This document shows positions 1-9,085 of a DNA stretch of 64,000 nucleotides, in pieces. Every line of letters begins with the position of its first letter. The first letter of the stretch is position 1. A program made the position numbers and the translations under genes. The DNA is from Przewalskia tangutica (taxonomy: Eukaryota > Streptophyta > Magnoliopsida > Solanales > Solanaceae): the NCBI GenBank assembly GCA_029844215.1, contig CM056738.1, positions 67,237,593 through 67,301,592 of the forward strand. Direction: 5' to 3'. The notes beneath the pieces were generated by a model. The model saw nothing but the letters and a program-made list of their open reading frames with translations, made no database searches and was not told the DNA's origin.

Positions 1-290
1 AGTTGGATCCGCCGTCCGATCCGAGGCAAGGCATCCGTGTTTCATGTTTCTATCTTTGAGGAGATGTATCGGATCCATCTGTGGTACACCGATTGACGAT
101 GTCCAGTGATCGGCGGGTTATCGATGAGGAGATTCCCATAGCGATAATCGATCGTCATGTTAGGCGTCTGCGGACTAAGGACGTGGCTTCCACAAAGTCT
201 TGTGGCGGAACGAGCTCGTGGAGGAGATGACATGGGAAGTCGGCGAGGACATGAGGCGAAGTATCTCACCTATTCCCACACCTCCGTAAT
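1..290 (+). pseudogene. pol 3' end: integrase C-terminus with chromodomain-like tail (broken)
   Basis: This is the end of a Ty3/gypsy pol polyprotein. Around 32-60 the reading resembles the HPxFHVSML motif that precedes the chromodomain in plant chromovirus integrases, with small indels. From 123 to 197 one frame reads EEIPIAIIDRHVRRLR and onward. After a one-base loss in a GG pair at about 197, the next frame reads VLWRNELVEEMTWE and continues to about 260. The VLW...ATWE-like block is typical of the chromodomain-type tail of Tekay/Del-like chromoviruses. In that family the integrase inserts the DNA copy and the chromodomain binds methylated histone H3. The rest of pol lies left of the window. 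The clade (Tekay/Del) is my recollection of motif style, not a search result. The frameshifts may be decay or sequence error. Confidence 0.72.
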
Positions 291-427
291 TCACTTTCCT
301 ACTAATAAATTTTCATTATCGTTTATGCCTAAGTGTTGTTTTGTGGCGTGTGGCATTTGCAAACCGTTTAAGTTATGAAGAACCTTATCGTTATTCGTCT
401 TGGGAGGAACATTCGACGAATGTTTCT
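291..427 (+). other. E0 3' non-coding internal segment
   Basis: This stretch lies between the pol remnant and the purine tract. It holds no coding signal. Its last 60 bases (GAACATTCGACGAATGTTTC) match the end of the internal region of E1 (about 6950-7012) and, inverted, the start of the internal regions of E2, X, Z and W. Confidence 0.6.
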
Positions 428-441
428 AAGCGAGGGGAGAA
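428..441 (+). other. Polypurine tract of E0
   Basis: AAGCGAGGGGAGAA lies directly before the TGTTATACC start of the 3' LTR. In LTR retrotransposons this purine run primes plus-strand DNA synthesis. Confidence 0.75.
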
Positions 442-1248
442 TGTTATACCGTATTTCGCAGTATGTACGTGAGGAATACGCATAAAAGTTTAGCCTTAAA
501 GATTAGGCTTTGGACGAAAATACTTGGGCACAACTCACTAAAAGAATCGCTTTCCGACTAAACGCTTTACAAGACTCGCGTAGGTAAATTCGGCTATGCC
601 ATTTCTAATTTTTGCGGATTTTTCCGAGAGACGAAACTTTGATCAACGAGAGGCGACACTTGTCACCCTCAATTGATGGATGTGGGCGTATTAGGGCCGA
701 ATGGATGGACTATTTTGTCTTGGAGTTGGTAGGATATTTTGTGTGCAAGTTGGCTAAGGTACACTTGCCCTAATCTTGACCTTACACTTGCCTAGCACAT
801 GGCTTAATCTTGGCCATTGGTTGGCCACTTCTTGACCTATAAATACCCCCCTTAAGATGAAGAGTTCTTCATCCACAAAATCTTTCTCCAAGTCTTGAAA
901 TTCCCTCCCCTCTCTTGTTGAGTTTTCGTCCAACACCCTCTCCCCCTCTAGCCTAAGTGGCCCTTGGCCGAATACCCCCCCCCCTCTCTAAAAAGAAGCC
1001 CTAGCCGAAACCTAGCCCCCCTCCCTTGGTAGAAAAGTTTCCTTCTAGTATTGTTATAATGCCCAAAATACCCTATCCCAAATCCCTTAGTACTTAGTAG
1101 AAGTTGTGAAGAACTTATAAGGGTTCCTTGGAGCTATCGGAGCGTACAACTTAGGAGATAAACCTTGCTCAGGATCGACGTATTATCTAGGATATTATTG
1201 GGCTTACCGAGGTAAATAATCTTATCCTTCTTTTTTTGTAATTATAGA
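442..1248 (+). repeat. E0 3' LTR, first segment
   Basis: It begins TGTTATACCGTATTTCG. It contains a TGTCACCCTC palindrome half at about 655-664, a TATAAATA box at 838-845 and C-rich runs at about 970-1020. It breaks at the ATAGA target site where E1 entered and resumes at 20111. It is more diverged from the other copies than they are from each other. Confidence 0.85.
1244..1248 (+). repeat. Left target-site duplication of E1 (ATAGA)
   Basis: ATAGA before TGTTATACCCCG at 1249 is repeated at 20111-20115, directly after the GGGTCGTGACA end of E1. The E0 LTR reads on across the two sites. Confidence 0.9.
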
Positions 1249-1462
1249 TGTTATACCCCGTATTTCAAGAATATGTACGTAAGGACGTACGTAGAAAGTT
1301 TGAGCCTTAAAAGTTAGGCTAGGTTCGAAAATTGTGCACAAGTACCGAAAAGAGTCGTTTTTCGACGAAACGTTTTACTAAACTTGCGAAGGGAAAATTC
1401 CGGCTATGTCATTTATTATTTTTGCGGATTTTTCCGAGAGACGAAACATTTTGGACCAACGG

Positions 1463-1484
1463 GAGGGTGACATGTGTCACCCTC
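1463..1484. promoter_or_regulatory. Conserved U3 palindrome
   Basis: GAGGGTGACA and TGTCACCCTC form perfect 10-base arms around a 2-base centre, about 175 bp upstream of the TATA box. The same palindrome is at 7240-7261 and, inverted and slightly varied, in X (about 23877-23901, 61649-61670). Weaker forms are in S, Y and Z. It could be a dimer-protein binding site. This role is inferred only from symmetry and conservation. Confidence 0.5.
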
Positions 1485-1656
1485 ACATTGGAACAAGTGG
1501 GGCGGCAAATGGTGGACGAAAAGGGGTCAAGGGAGTTGGTAGGATATTTGTGCAAGTTGTTGTGGTAGATGGATAAGGTGCACTTGGCTTAAATCTAGCC
1601 CTACACTTGCCTTACACTTGGATGAATCTTGGCCATTGGTTGGCCATTTCTTGACC

Positions 1657-1664
1657 TATAAATA
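1657..1664 (+). promoter_or_regulatory. LTR promoter TATA box
   Basis: TATAAATA follows GGCCATTGGTTGGCC (with an inverted CCAAT) and precedes a C run. Equivalent boxes are at 838-845 (E0) and 7434-7441 (E1 3' LTR) on the plus strand. On the minus strand they are at 12155-12162 and 18188-18195 (E2), 23709-23716 and 61476-61483 (X), 30084-30091 (S), 36026-36033 and 61071-61078 (Y), 44815-44822 and 60362-60369 (Z), and 48145-48152 and 53886-53893 (W). Conservation in every LTR that reaches this far supports a real promoter. Confidence 0.75.
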
Positions 1665-3630
1665 CCCCCCCTAAGTGATGAACTTCTTCATCCTAAAATC
1701 TTTTCCAAGTCTCAAATACTCCCTCTCCCTCTTGCTTGTATCGTCCAAACACCACCCCTCTCCCCCCTCTTGTAGGCCCTCGATCGAAACCCCCCCCCCC
1801 CTTGCCTAGTGGTTCTAGCCGAGAACCCCCCTCCCCCTAGCCTAGTTCTGCTAGTCGAAATACTACCCCTTGTTGTGGTATAGAAATACTCTCCTAGTAT
1901 TGTTATAATGCCCAAATACCTTGTAGTATTCCCAAGGTTACACTTATACAAAAGCCCAGAAAATACTATTATACTTTCTTTAGCCACTAAACGAAACCCT
2001 AAGAAAAACCTTCATAGTCAGTTGAAGTGTTAAGTAGAAGTTGCGTAGAACTTCTAAGGGTTGATTGGAGCGGGTTGGAGCACTCGGAGTAGGAGCTTAA
2101 CGTTGCTCAGGAGCGACTTTATACTTGGATAATTTTGGGCTCATCGAGGTAAATACTACTGTCCTTCTAGTGTAATTGGAAATTACATACTGTAGTAGTA
2201 TAGAAATGAATATAAGATTCATAGAAGAGAATTGAACTGTAATAGAATGATATTACAGAATAGACTTGAAATGAAATCACATCAGAAGAATATTATAGAA
2301 GAAGATTAAACTGTATTTACATAGGACTGTATTTACAGTAGACTGATAACCTTATTGGTTAAATGTTCTGCGAGTAGCACGAACTACTTGGAAGGTGGAC
2401 AAGGCTAGCCGGGCTATAGCCGTGGAGCGTTTTGCTTATAGTCGATAATCGTCGCGAGGTATGTGATTCTTCCTATACTCTTGAGCATGATATTTTAAAG
2501 GAAGATATATATATAGTACGGCAATGTCTTTTGACTTAAGCCTGAATAATATATAGTATGGTAGATGTACGTGTGCTAACTGAATATAGTTGTACGGCAA
2601 TGTCTTTTGACTTAAGCCTGAATAATAAGAACCTTGAAATATTTTAAAAAAGAATATAGATATAGTACGGTAGACGTACGTATGTTAACTGAATGTAGTG
2701 TTACGGCAATGTCTTTTGACTTAAGCCTAAATAAGAAGAATCTTGAAGTATTTCAAAAGAAATAAGAAACCTTTTTGAAAGAAGAGTAATACTTGGTTTT
2801 GAAAACATAAGAGTTATACTAGCTTTATGGGAAGTTAGGTATAACGTCTTAAGAAAGATAAAAAGAATGGTTTACTGATTTTAGAAGTTAAGAGACTTGA
2901 TCTTATAAGATAAGAGACTTAACTTAAATGAATTAATATGAGTTTTGTGTGAAACCTCATTCGTGAGTAATGAGTACGTGGTTTTTAAAAAGGAATAATG
3001 TTTTACTGATTTCGGAAATCAGAATGTGTATCGACAAACCACTGCAGCATTAATAAAGGAAAATGTATTGAATAATGAAGTATTATTAAAATCAGTAGAA
3101 ACCTCCATCTGCATAGAAGCTAAGATGAGACAAAATGATATTACATTTCCTAGATCATGGCTGCTTAATAAGTTTTATGAACAAGAATAACCTACTTGCC
3201 TATGGCATATGCTACTCAATTGTTTTAAAAAAAAAGAGATTAAGACATTGAACTATGAAACTTTTCTAAAAAGAGACTTGAGTAATTGAAATTAGGCAAA
3301 CTGGAACTTTAGGGTAAAGAAAGGCATTGTGTTGTCTTAAAATGGTTTAAAACTTAAAGTGTTATAACAGCTTTATGGGAAGTTGGTTATAACGACTTTA
3401 TGAAAACAAAAGAAGGGTTTTTATCATTGGTTTTAATGTGGAAACTTGACTTTAAAAAGAGAAGTTGTTTTGGTTTGCTTAAAAGATGTAAGTCACTCTA
3501 TTTTATACTACGGGTATCGGGTGATTTTCATAAAAGGAATGGATCTCTTAAAAGGAATTTAACGGACGTAGTACTTTAGGGTTAAAACCCGGACTTTGAC
3601 ATAAAATGAAAGTACTTAGAGTTATGTATA

Positions 3631-3730
3631 ACTTGCCTATGCTTGTTTTTGTGAAACTTGCCTATGCTTGTTGTTGTGTAACTTGCCTATGCTTGTTGTT
3701 GTGTAACTTGCCTATGCTTATTGAGATAGT
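3631..3730 (+). repeat. 25-bp minisatellite in E1 5' LTR, four copies
   Basis: ACTTGCCTATGCTTG starts at 3631, 3656, 3681 and 3706, an exact 25-base period joined by TTGTTGTGTA-like spacers. The E1 3' LTR has four copies at 18898, 18923, 18948 and 18973. Only a single diverged copy is seen in H, and none in the LTRs of E2, X, Y, Z and W. Confidence 0.9.
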
Positions 3731-3923
3731 CTTTGTTGTGCAAGAATTGTGTTTCTATTCTACCGCGTCACTCGATGGAGGGTTGACTTGTTGAGAACTT
3801 ACTTGACGCATCCAGCGTGACGGAGATTCCACGTATGCTTCCATTAGCATTAGTACACGGGCATGTCTACACCGTTGATGGATTCTCGTGGACATGTGAC
3901 CATTTTTGGTTATGGCGAAGATC

Positions 3924-4150
3924 GTGACTTACGGTTGTGATTGCGCGTAGCTCGCTTACTTGCCCCGCCGCCACGTGGCGCAGTGGATCCGCATGAGTTG
4001 TTGCAGACTTACCACGTGTCGCCTTCGCGCGAAGTATCGTGACTTACGGTTGTGATCGGTGCGTAGCTTGTATACTTGCCCCGCCGCCTACGTGGCGCAG
4101 TGGATCGGGTATAGTTATTGCACTTGCCACGGTCGCCTTCGCGAGTCAAG
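3924..4150 (+). repeat. 115-bp tandem duplication in E1 5' LTR
   Basis: GTGACTTACGGTTGTGAT occurs at 3924 and 4039. Each is followed by a GCGTAGC..ACTTGCCCCGCCGCC..ACGTGGCGCAGTGGATC block and ends near CGCCTTCGCG. The E1 3' LTR has the same pair at 19199 and 19313. Confidence 0.85.
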
Positions 4151-4660
4151 ATAGTGACGAGGTCTCGTGGTACGGCTTTGGCATCGTAGGACTTGGTGTT
4201 CGTGTACTCTGGTGTTGTTATATCATGCATCGCCACGGTGAGAAAGGAATTCCACGCACGAGTGATGATTTGGAGGCGAGTCCCCGACTTGATATGACCG
4301 CTTATATGTTGTGTAATCGTTGTTTGGTTATCATACATGTCTCCTACTTTATATAGATCGCTATGATTTCATTTATAGTACTTTACGCTTCACATACTTG
4401 GTACAGATGTCGACCTCCTTCGGGGCTGCTCACGCCGCAGTAAGTACATCATTTGCCGATCCCCGCTTAGGATCACCTTTCAGCGTATTGGGAAGCTCCA
4501 TTCCTTCGGAGGCTTATCTTTGGTATGTTACCCTGAGTCTGTAGGTTCTTGTACATTCAGTGGTATGGCGGGGCACGGTCCCGTCATAGTTGTTGTAAAA
4601 ATCTTGAGGTCCAGAGTAATCACAAGTGTGGCGGTTGTAAGGATCAGAATCGCTCAAATG

Positions 4661-4675
4661 TATATATATATATAT
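4661..4675 (+). repeat. TA microsatellite
   Basis: A pure TA run sits near the 3' end of the E1 5' LTR. The 3' LTR has the same at about 19939-19952. Confidence 0.8.
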
Positions 4676-4830
4676 GTTGAAAGGCAACCATTTTGGTTGG
4701 CCTGTTTTCTTTCATCTTGATCCATGTCTATTTGCATGTTTAAGTTTTTATTTCCGCTGGTTTTCTCTGATGTTGTATCACCAGGTGCCCGGTAAGGCAC
4801 CACCACGGCCCGGTTCGGTCGTGACAAAAG

Positions 4831-4844
4831 TGGTATCGTGAGCG
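4831..4844 (+). other. Primer-binding site of E1 (initiator tRNA-Met type)
   Basis: TGGTATCGTGAGCG lies four bases after the LTR end. The expected plant tRNA-iMet site is TGGTATCAGAGC. The copy matches except that CAG reads CGTG, the kind of change seen at other CAG/CTG sites in this window. Confidence 0.8.
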
Positions 4845-5031
4845 ATTAGTCCTCGGAAAGTGTCTACAGACCGTGTCTAGTAGAGTCTTGATTATCGATG
4901 TGTTGTGCACCACATCTATAATCAGGAGGCTATAGGACATTTAGGATTGGTTTTCCTTCTTCTCATTCTGAGATCGTGCCTTAGAGCTGTGTTGTAAGTT
5001 GGACCTCTGACGTGCTTCGCTTTTACCGCTT

Positions 5032-6217
5032 ATGCCTCCGCAAGGCAACCCGCCCGAAGGGCAAGGCAGCAGAGGAGTCGCGAGTAGAGCGTGGCAGCCT
5101 CTACAGAGACCACAAGACTCGAGCCTCCACCCCGCACCGGAGCGAAGAGACGGGTTACGCGAGTGGGCCCGATTAATGGCGTGGTCAGGGCTGACTTTAG
5201 ATAGCCGGACGCAGCAGCCCAAAGAGCACCGATGGTTCACCCTAGATCGATAGTTGGAGGCTACGGATTTTCGAGATGTAACTCGCCGAGTTTTATGGGT
5301 CGAGGCCGAGGATGATCCGCAGGAGTTCATCCGGCAGCTGACGGATCATGAGTGATCAAGGCATCGGAGACCGAGTCGGTGGTCCTAGGTTCGCATCGGC
5401 CGCGTGATACCGCAATGATCGGTTTGATTCGTGGAGCTGTCCCGGGAGAGAATGCACTTCGGTATATGGGACGAGTTCTCAAAGGCATTTCTTGCACACT
5501 TCGCCTCCGGATGGCGAGGGCTCGCCGACAGATTTTTGGTATTACGGCAGAACGGGCGTACGGTTCGGGAGTACAATTTGGAGTTCGACTCATTGGCCTG
5601 GTACGTCCCCGCGTTGGTAGCTAGTATGGAGGATCGAGTGCACCGATATGTTACAGGGCTCGATGATTACCTAGCAGAGAGTTGTTCGGGTGTAGCTCTT
5701 CAGCCGGGCATGGACATTGCCCGCATGCAGGCTTATGCACTTGGATGTGAGGAGCGGAGGTATCGACGGAATGACCGAGATCAGCAGAAGAGGGCTAGAA
5801 CAGCAGGGTTCTTTGATGACTTTTGGGGCGGACCGCCTCAGCAGCAGGCCAGTTATGCGCCTCCGCTTGTACCAAATGGTCCCCCACCGTCGTCGGAACG
5901 TTTGGAATATTCAGGAGCAGGTCAGGGCTCCCAGGATTCAGATTTTCAGGGGAGTAGGAGTGCTCGCCGGATGAGGCCACCCGTATCTCAGTGTGACTAT
6001 TGTGGTAAAGCCCATAGGGGGGAATGTCGTACTGGTTTGGGAGATTGCTATACTTGCGTCGACAGGCCATTTGACGAGATCGTCCGACTGTGGGTAGCAC
6101 CGTGGGATAGCACTGACTACTAGATCGGGCCATGGTTCTTCACCTTCCATAGCTAGGCAGGATGTTCATACACCGACAGGCCACGGTAGAGGTCGCGGTG
6201 GAAGTTCCCAGTTTTAG
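5032..6217 (+). pseudogene. gag of E1 (capsid and nucleocapsid), broken
   Basis: Gag forms the virus-like particle and binds the element RNA. The likely start is the ATG at 5032 (MPPQGNPPEGQ...), which matches the start in the minus-strand copies. In-frame stops lie at 5251-5253 and 5353-5355. The frame shifts between about 5356 and 5430 and is open from 5431 to 6120. This part holds the Retrotrans_gag core: FSKAFLAHF at about 5479, REYNLEFDSL at 5566, then MEDRVHRYVTGL and a QPGMDIARMQAYA block. A first zinc knuckle CDYCGKAHRGEC lies at 5992-6027. The second begins GDCYTC at about 6045 and loses its frame. The last tail (HGRGRGGSS) is in another frame and stops at 6215-6217. It is the longest gag in the window. 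The minus-strand copies have a shorter, different middle. No protease follows. Confidence 0.85.
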
Positions 6218-7012
6218 CGGTCCTCTGAACCGCCTACTTTCAGGTATATCCTTAAACCCTCTAGAGACTTGTATGTATTGATGTTATGATAATGTGTTAA
6301 GTGTTATGTTCGGATAGCTTTGTGCTAAAATGTGATTAAGAAACCTGGTTAGTGAAAAAGGGTAAGCCTGGGGGGTGAGAAATGATGAACCTTAGAATAT
6401 TACAGTTGAGACCTTAGATGTAAGGCCGTCTTGAGTACCAGATTTTGCAAGTGATCCTTGTCGGAGTGCATTGTATGCCTAGAATGTTTTGTGTAATAAG
6501 TCCCTGGGTAGTGTGAAATGGAAGTGGTAGCTTTCATGACCTGTAGAGGTAAGATTGTTCCAGATCGGGGAACAAGAGTGTGATGCGTTAAGTGGGTCGG
6601 GTTGGGGCCGTGTTGAGGGTCAACCCGCGGCCTGTTTCGAAGTGGGGTCAGCTCTGGGTGGTCCCGCTAGGTGGTAGGGTCACGAGGGTGCTAGGCCCAA
6701 GTTTAGACGACCATCGTATGAGTTCGTGGATATGTTCGACCAGAAGCGGAGCGTGAAGGCCGGGAATGGCCTTAAGGGAGGTTGAGGCTAGTAGATGACC
6801 AAGTTTGGAGGTGGTGACTCCAAAGTTTTGGGAAGCGACGATCTTGAAGTGTGGTACGTATGCTAGAAGAGTTCAAGTGTTCGAGAAGGGCACAACGAGT
6901 AAGGGAGGAAGAGAACGTGTGTTATTTCGTGGCCAGGCGTGGCGTTAGCAACTTGTTAGAAGATCTTCATCGTTATCCGTCTTGAGAAGGAACATTCGGG
7001 ATGAATGTTTCT
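6218..7012 (+). other. E1 internal non-coding region after gag
   Basis: These 795 bases lie where protease, RT and integrase would be. No reading frame resembles any of them. The region is alignable with the inverted segments between gag and purine tract in E2, X, Y, Z and W, for example around the AACCCTCTAGAGA and GGGTTGACCCGC-type motifs. The loss of pol is therefore ancestral to the copies. Confidence 0.65.
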
Positions 7013-7025
7013 AAGGAGGGGAGAA
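7013..7025 (+). other. Polypurine tract of E1
   Basis: AAGGAGGGGAGAA lies immediately before the 3' LTR start. Inverted forms adjoin the minus-strand elements: 12563-12575 (E2), 24104-24116 (X), 54614-54625 (Z) and 48813-48821 (W, shortened). Confidence 0.85.
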
Positions 7026-9085
7026 TGTTATACCCCGTATTTCCAGAGTATGTACGTAAGGACGTACGTAGAAAGTTTGAGCCTTAAAAGTTAGGCTAGG
7101 TTCGAAAATTGTGCACAAGTACCGAAAAGAGTCGTTTTTCGACGAAACGTTTTACTAAACTTGCGAAGGGAAAATTCCGGCTATGTCATTTATTATTTTT
7201 GCAGATTTTTCCGAGAGACGAAACATTTTGGACCAACGGGAGGGTGACATGTGTCACCCTCACATTGGAACAAGTGGGGCGGCAAATGGTGGACGAAAAG
7301 GGGTCAAGGGAGTTGGTAGGATATTTGTGCAAGTTGTTGTGGTAGATGGATAAGGTGCACTTGGCTTAAATCTAGCCCTACACTTGCCTTACACTTGGAT
7401 GAATCTTGGCCATTGGTTGGCCATTTCTTGACCTATAAATACCCCCCCTAAGTGATGAACTTCTTCATCCTAAAATCTTTTCCAAGTCTCAAATACTCCT
7501 CTCCCTCTGCTTGTCTCGCCCAAACATCACCCCTCTCCCCTCTTGTAGGCCTCAGAAACCCCCTTGCCTAGTGGTTCTAGCCGAGAACCCCTCCCTAGCC
7601 TAGTTGTGCTAGTCGAAATACTACCCTTGTTGTGGTATAGAAATACTCTCCTAGTATTGTTATAATGCCCAAATACTCGCCCAAATACCTTGTAGTATTC
7701 CCAAGGTTACACTTATACAAAAGCCCGTAAAATACTATTATACTTTCTTTAGCCACTAAACGAAACCCTAAGAAAACCTTCATAGTCGGTTGAAGTGTTA
7801 AGTAGAAGTTGCGTAGAACTTCTAAGGGTTGATTGAGCGGGTTGGAGCACTCGAGTAGAGCTTAACGTTGCTCGGAGTGACTTTATACTTGGATAATTTT
7901 GGGCTCATCGAGGTAAATACTATCGTCCTTCTAGTGTAATTGGAAATTACATCGTAGTAGTATAGAAATGAATATAAGATTCATAGAAGAGAATTGAACT
8001 GTAATAGAAGGATATTACAGAATAGACTCGAACTGAAATCACATCAGAAGAATATTATAGAAGAAGATTAAACTGTATTTACATAGAATTTGTATTCTGA
8101 TCGATAACCTTATTGGTTGAATGTTCTGCGAGTAGCACGAACTACTTGGAAGGTGGACAAGGCTAGCCGGGTTATAGTCGTGGAGCGTTTTGCTTATAGT
8201 CGATAATCGTCGCGAGGTATGTGATTCTTCCTATACTCTTGAGCATGATATTTTAAAGGAAGATATATATATAGTACGACAATGTCTTTTGACTTAAGCC
8301 TGAATAATATATAGTATGGTAGATGTACGTGTGCTAACTGAATATAGTTGTACGGCAATGTCTTTTGACTTAAGCCTGAATAATAAGAACCTTGAAATAT
8401 TTTAAAAGGAATATAGATATAGTACGGTAGACGTCGTGTTAAGCGAATGTAGTGTTACGGCAATGTCTTTTGACTTAAGCCTGAATAAGAAGAATCTTGA
8501 AGTATTTCAAAAGAAATAAGAAACCTTTTTGAAAGAAGAGTAATACTTGGTTTTGAAAACATAAGAGTTATACTAGCTTTATGGGAAGTTAGGTATAACG
8601 TCTTAAGAAAGATAAAAAGAATGGTTTACTGATTTTAGAAGTTAAGAGACTTGATCTTATAAGATAAGAGACTTAACTTAAATGAATTAATATGAGTTTT
8701 GTGTGAAACCTCATTCGTGAGTAATGAGTACGTGGTTTTTAAAAAGGAATAATGTTTTACTGATTTCGGAAATCAGAATGTGTATCGACAAACCACTGCA
8801 ACATTAATAAAGGAAAATGTATTGAATAATGAAGTATTATTAAAACCAGTAGAAACCTCCATCTGCATAGAAGCTAAGATGAGACAAAATGATATTACAT
8901 TTCCTAGATCATGGCTGCTTAATAAGATTTATGAACAAGAATAACCTACTTGCCTATGGCATATGCTACTCAATTGTTTTAAAAAAAAAAGAGATTAAGA
9001 CATTGAACTATGAAACTTTTCTAAAAAGAGACTTGAGTAATTGAAATTAGGCAAACTGGAACTTTAGGGAAAAGAAAGGCATTGT
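7026..9085 (+). repeat. E1 3' LTR, first segment
   Basis: It is nearly identical to 1249-3330 and carries the palindrome at 7240-7261 and the TATA box at 7434-7441. Its C runs are shorter than in the 5' LTR. It ends with the ATTGT target site of E2. Confidence 0.92.
9081..9085 (+). repeat. Left target-site duplication of E2 (ATTGT)
   Basis: ATTGT before TGTCACGACC at 9086 recurs at 18593-18597 after GGTATAACA. The uninterrupted site is seen in the E1 5' LTR at about 3330 (GGCATTGTGTTGTC). Confidence 0.95.

Larger units (their letters stand above)
1249..4826 (+). repeat. E1 5' LTR (3578 bp)
   Basis: It starts TGTTATACCCCG and ends TCGGTCGTGACA. By eye it differs from the E1 3' LTR by about three substitutions in the first 450 bases, plus indels in C runs. 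In order it carries the U3 palindrome at 1463-1484, the TATA box at 1657-1664, C-rich tracts (about 1760-1830), spaced repeats of a GACTTAAGCCTGAATAA motif (about 2523-2740), the minisatellite (3631-3730), the 115-bp tandem pair (3924-4150) and a TA run (4661-4675). Confidence 0.92.

Noticed and set aside
1332..1568. 78-residue frame repeated almost identically at 7109-7345
   Set aside because: It is the same LTR U3 segment in both LTRs of E1 and overlaps the palindrome. Identity reflects the LTR pair, not a gene family.
3629..3730. Regular 25-bp repeats resembling a small CRISPR array
   Set aside because: The units are head-to-tail without variable spacers, are repeated in the other LTR of the same element, and the context is a plant retrotransposon.
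5795..6133. 112-residue minus-strand frame
   Set aside because: It is antisense to the gag zinc-knuckle region and shows no similarity of its own.
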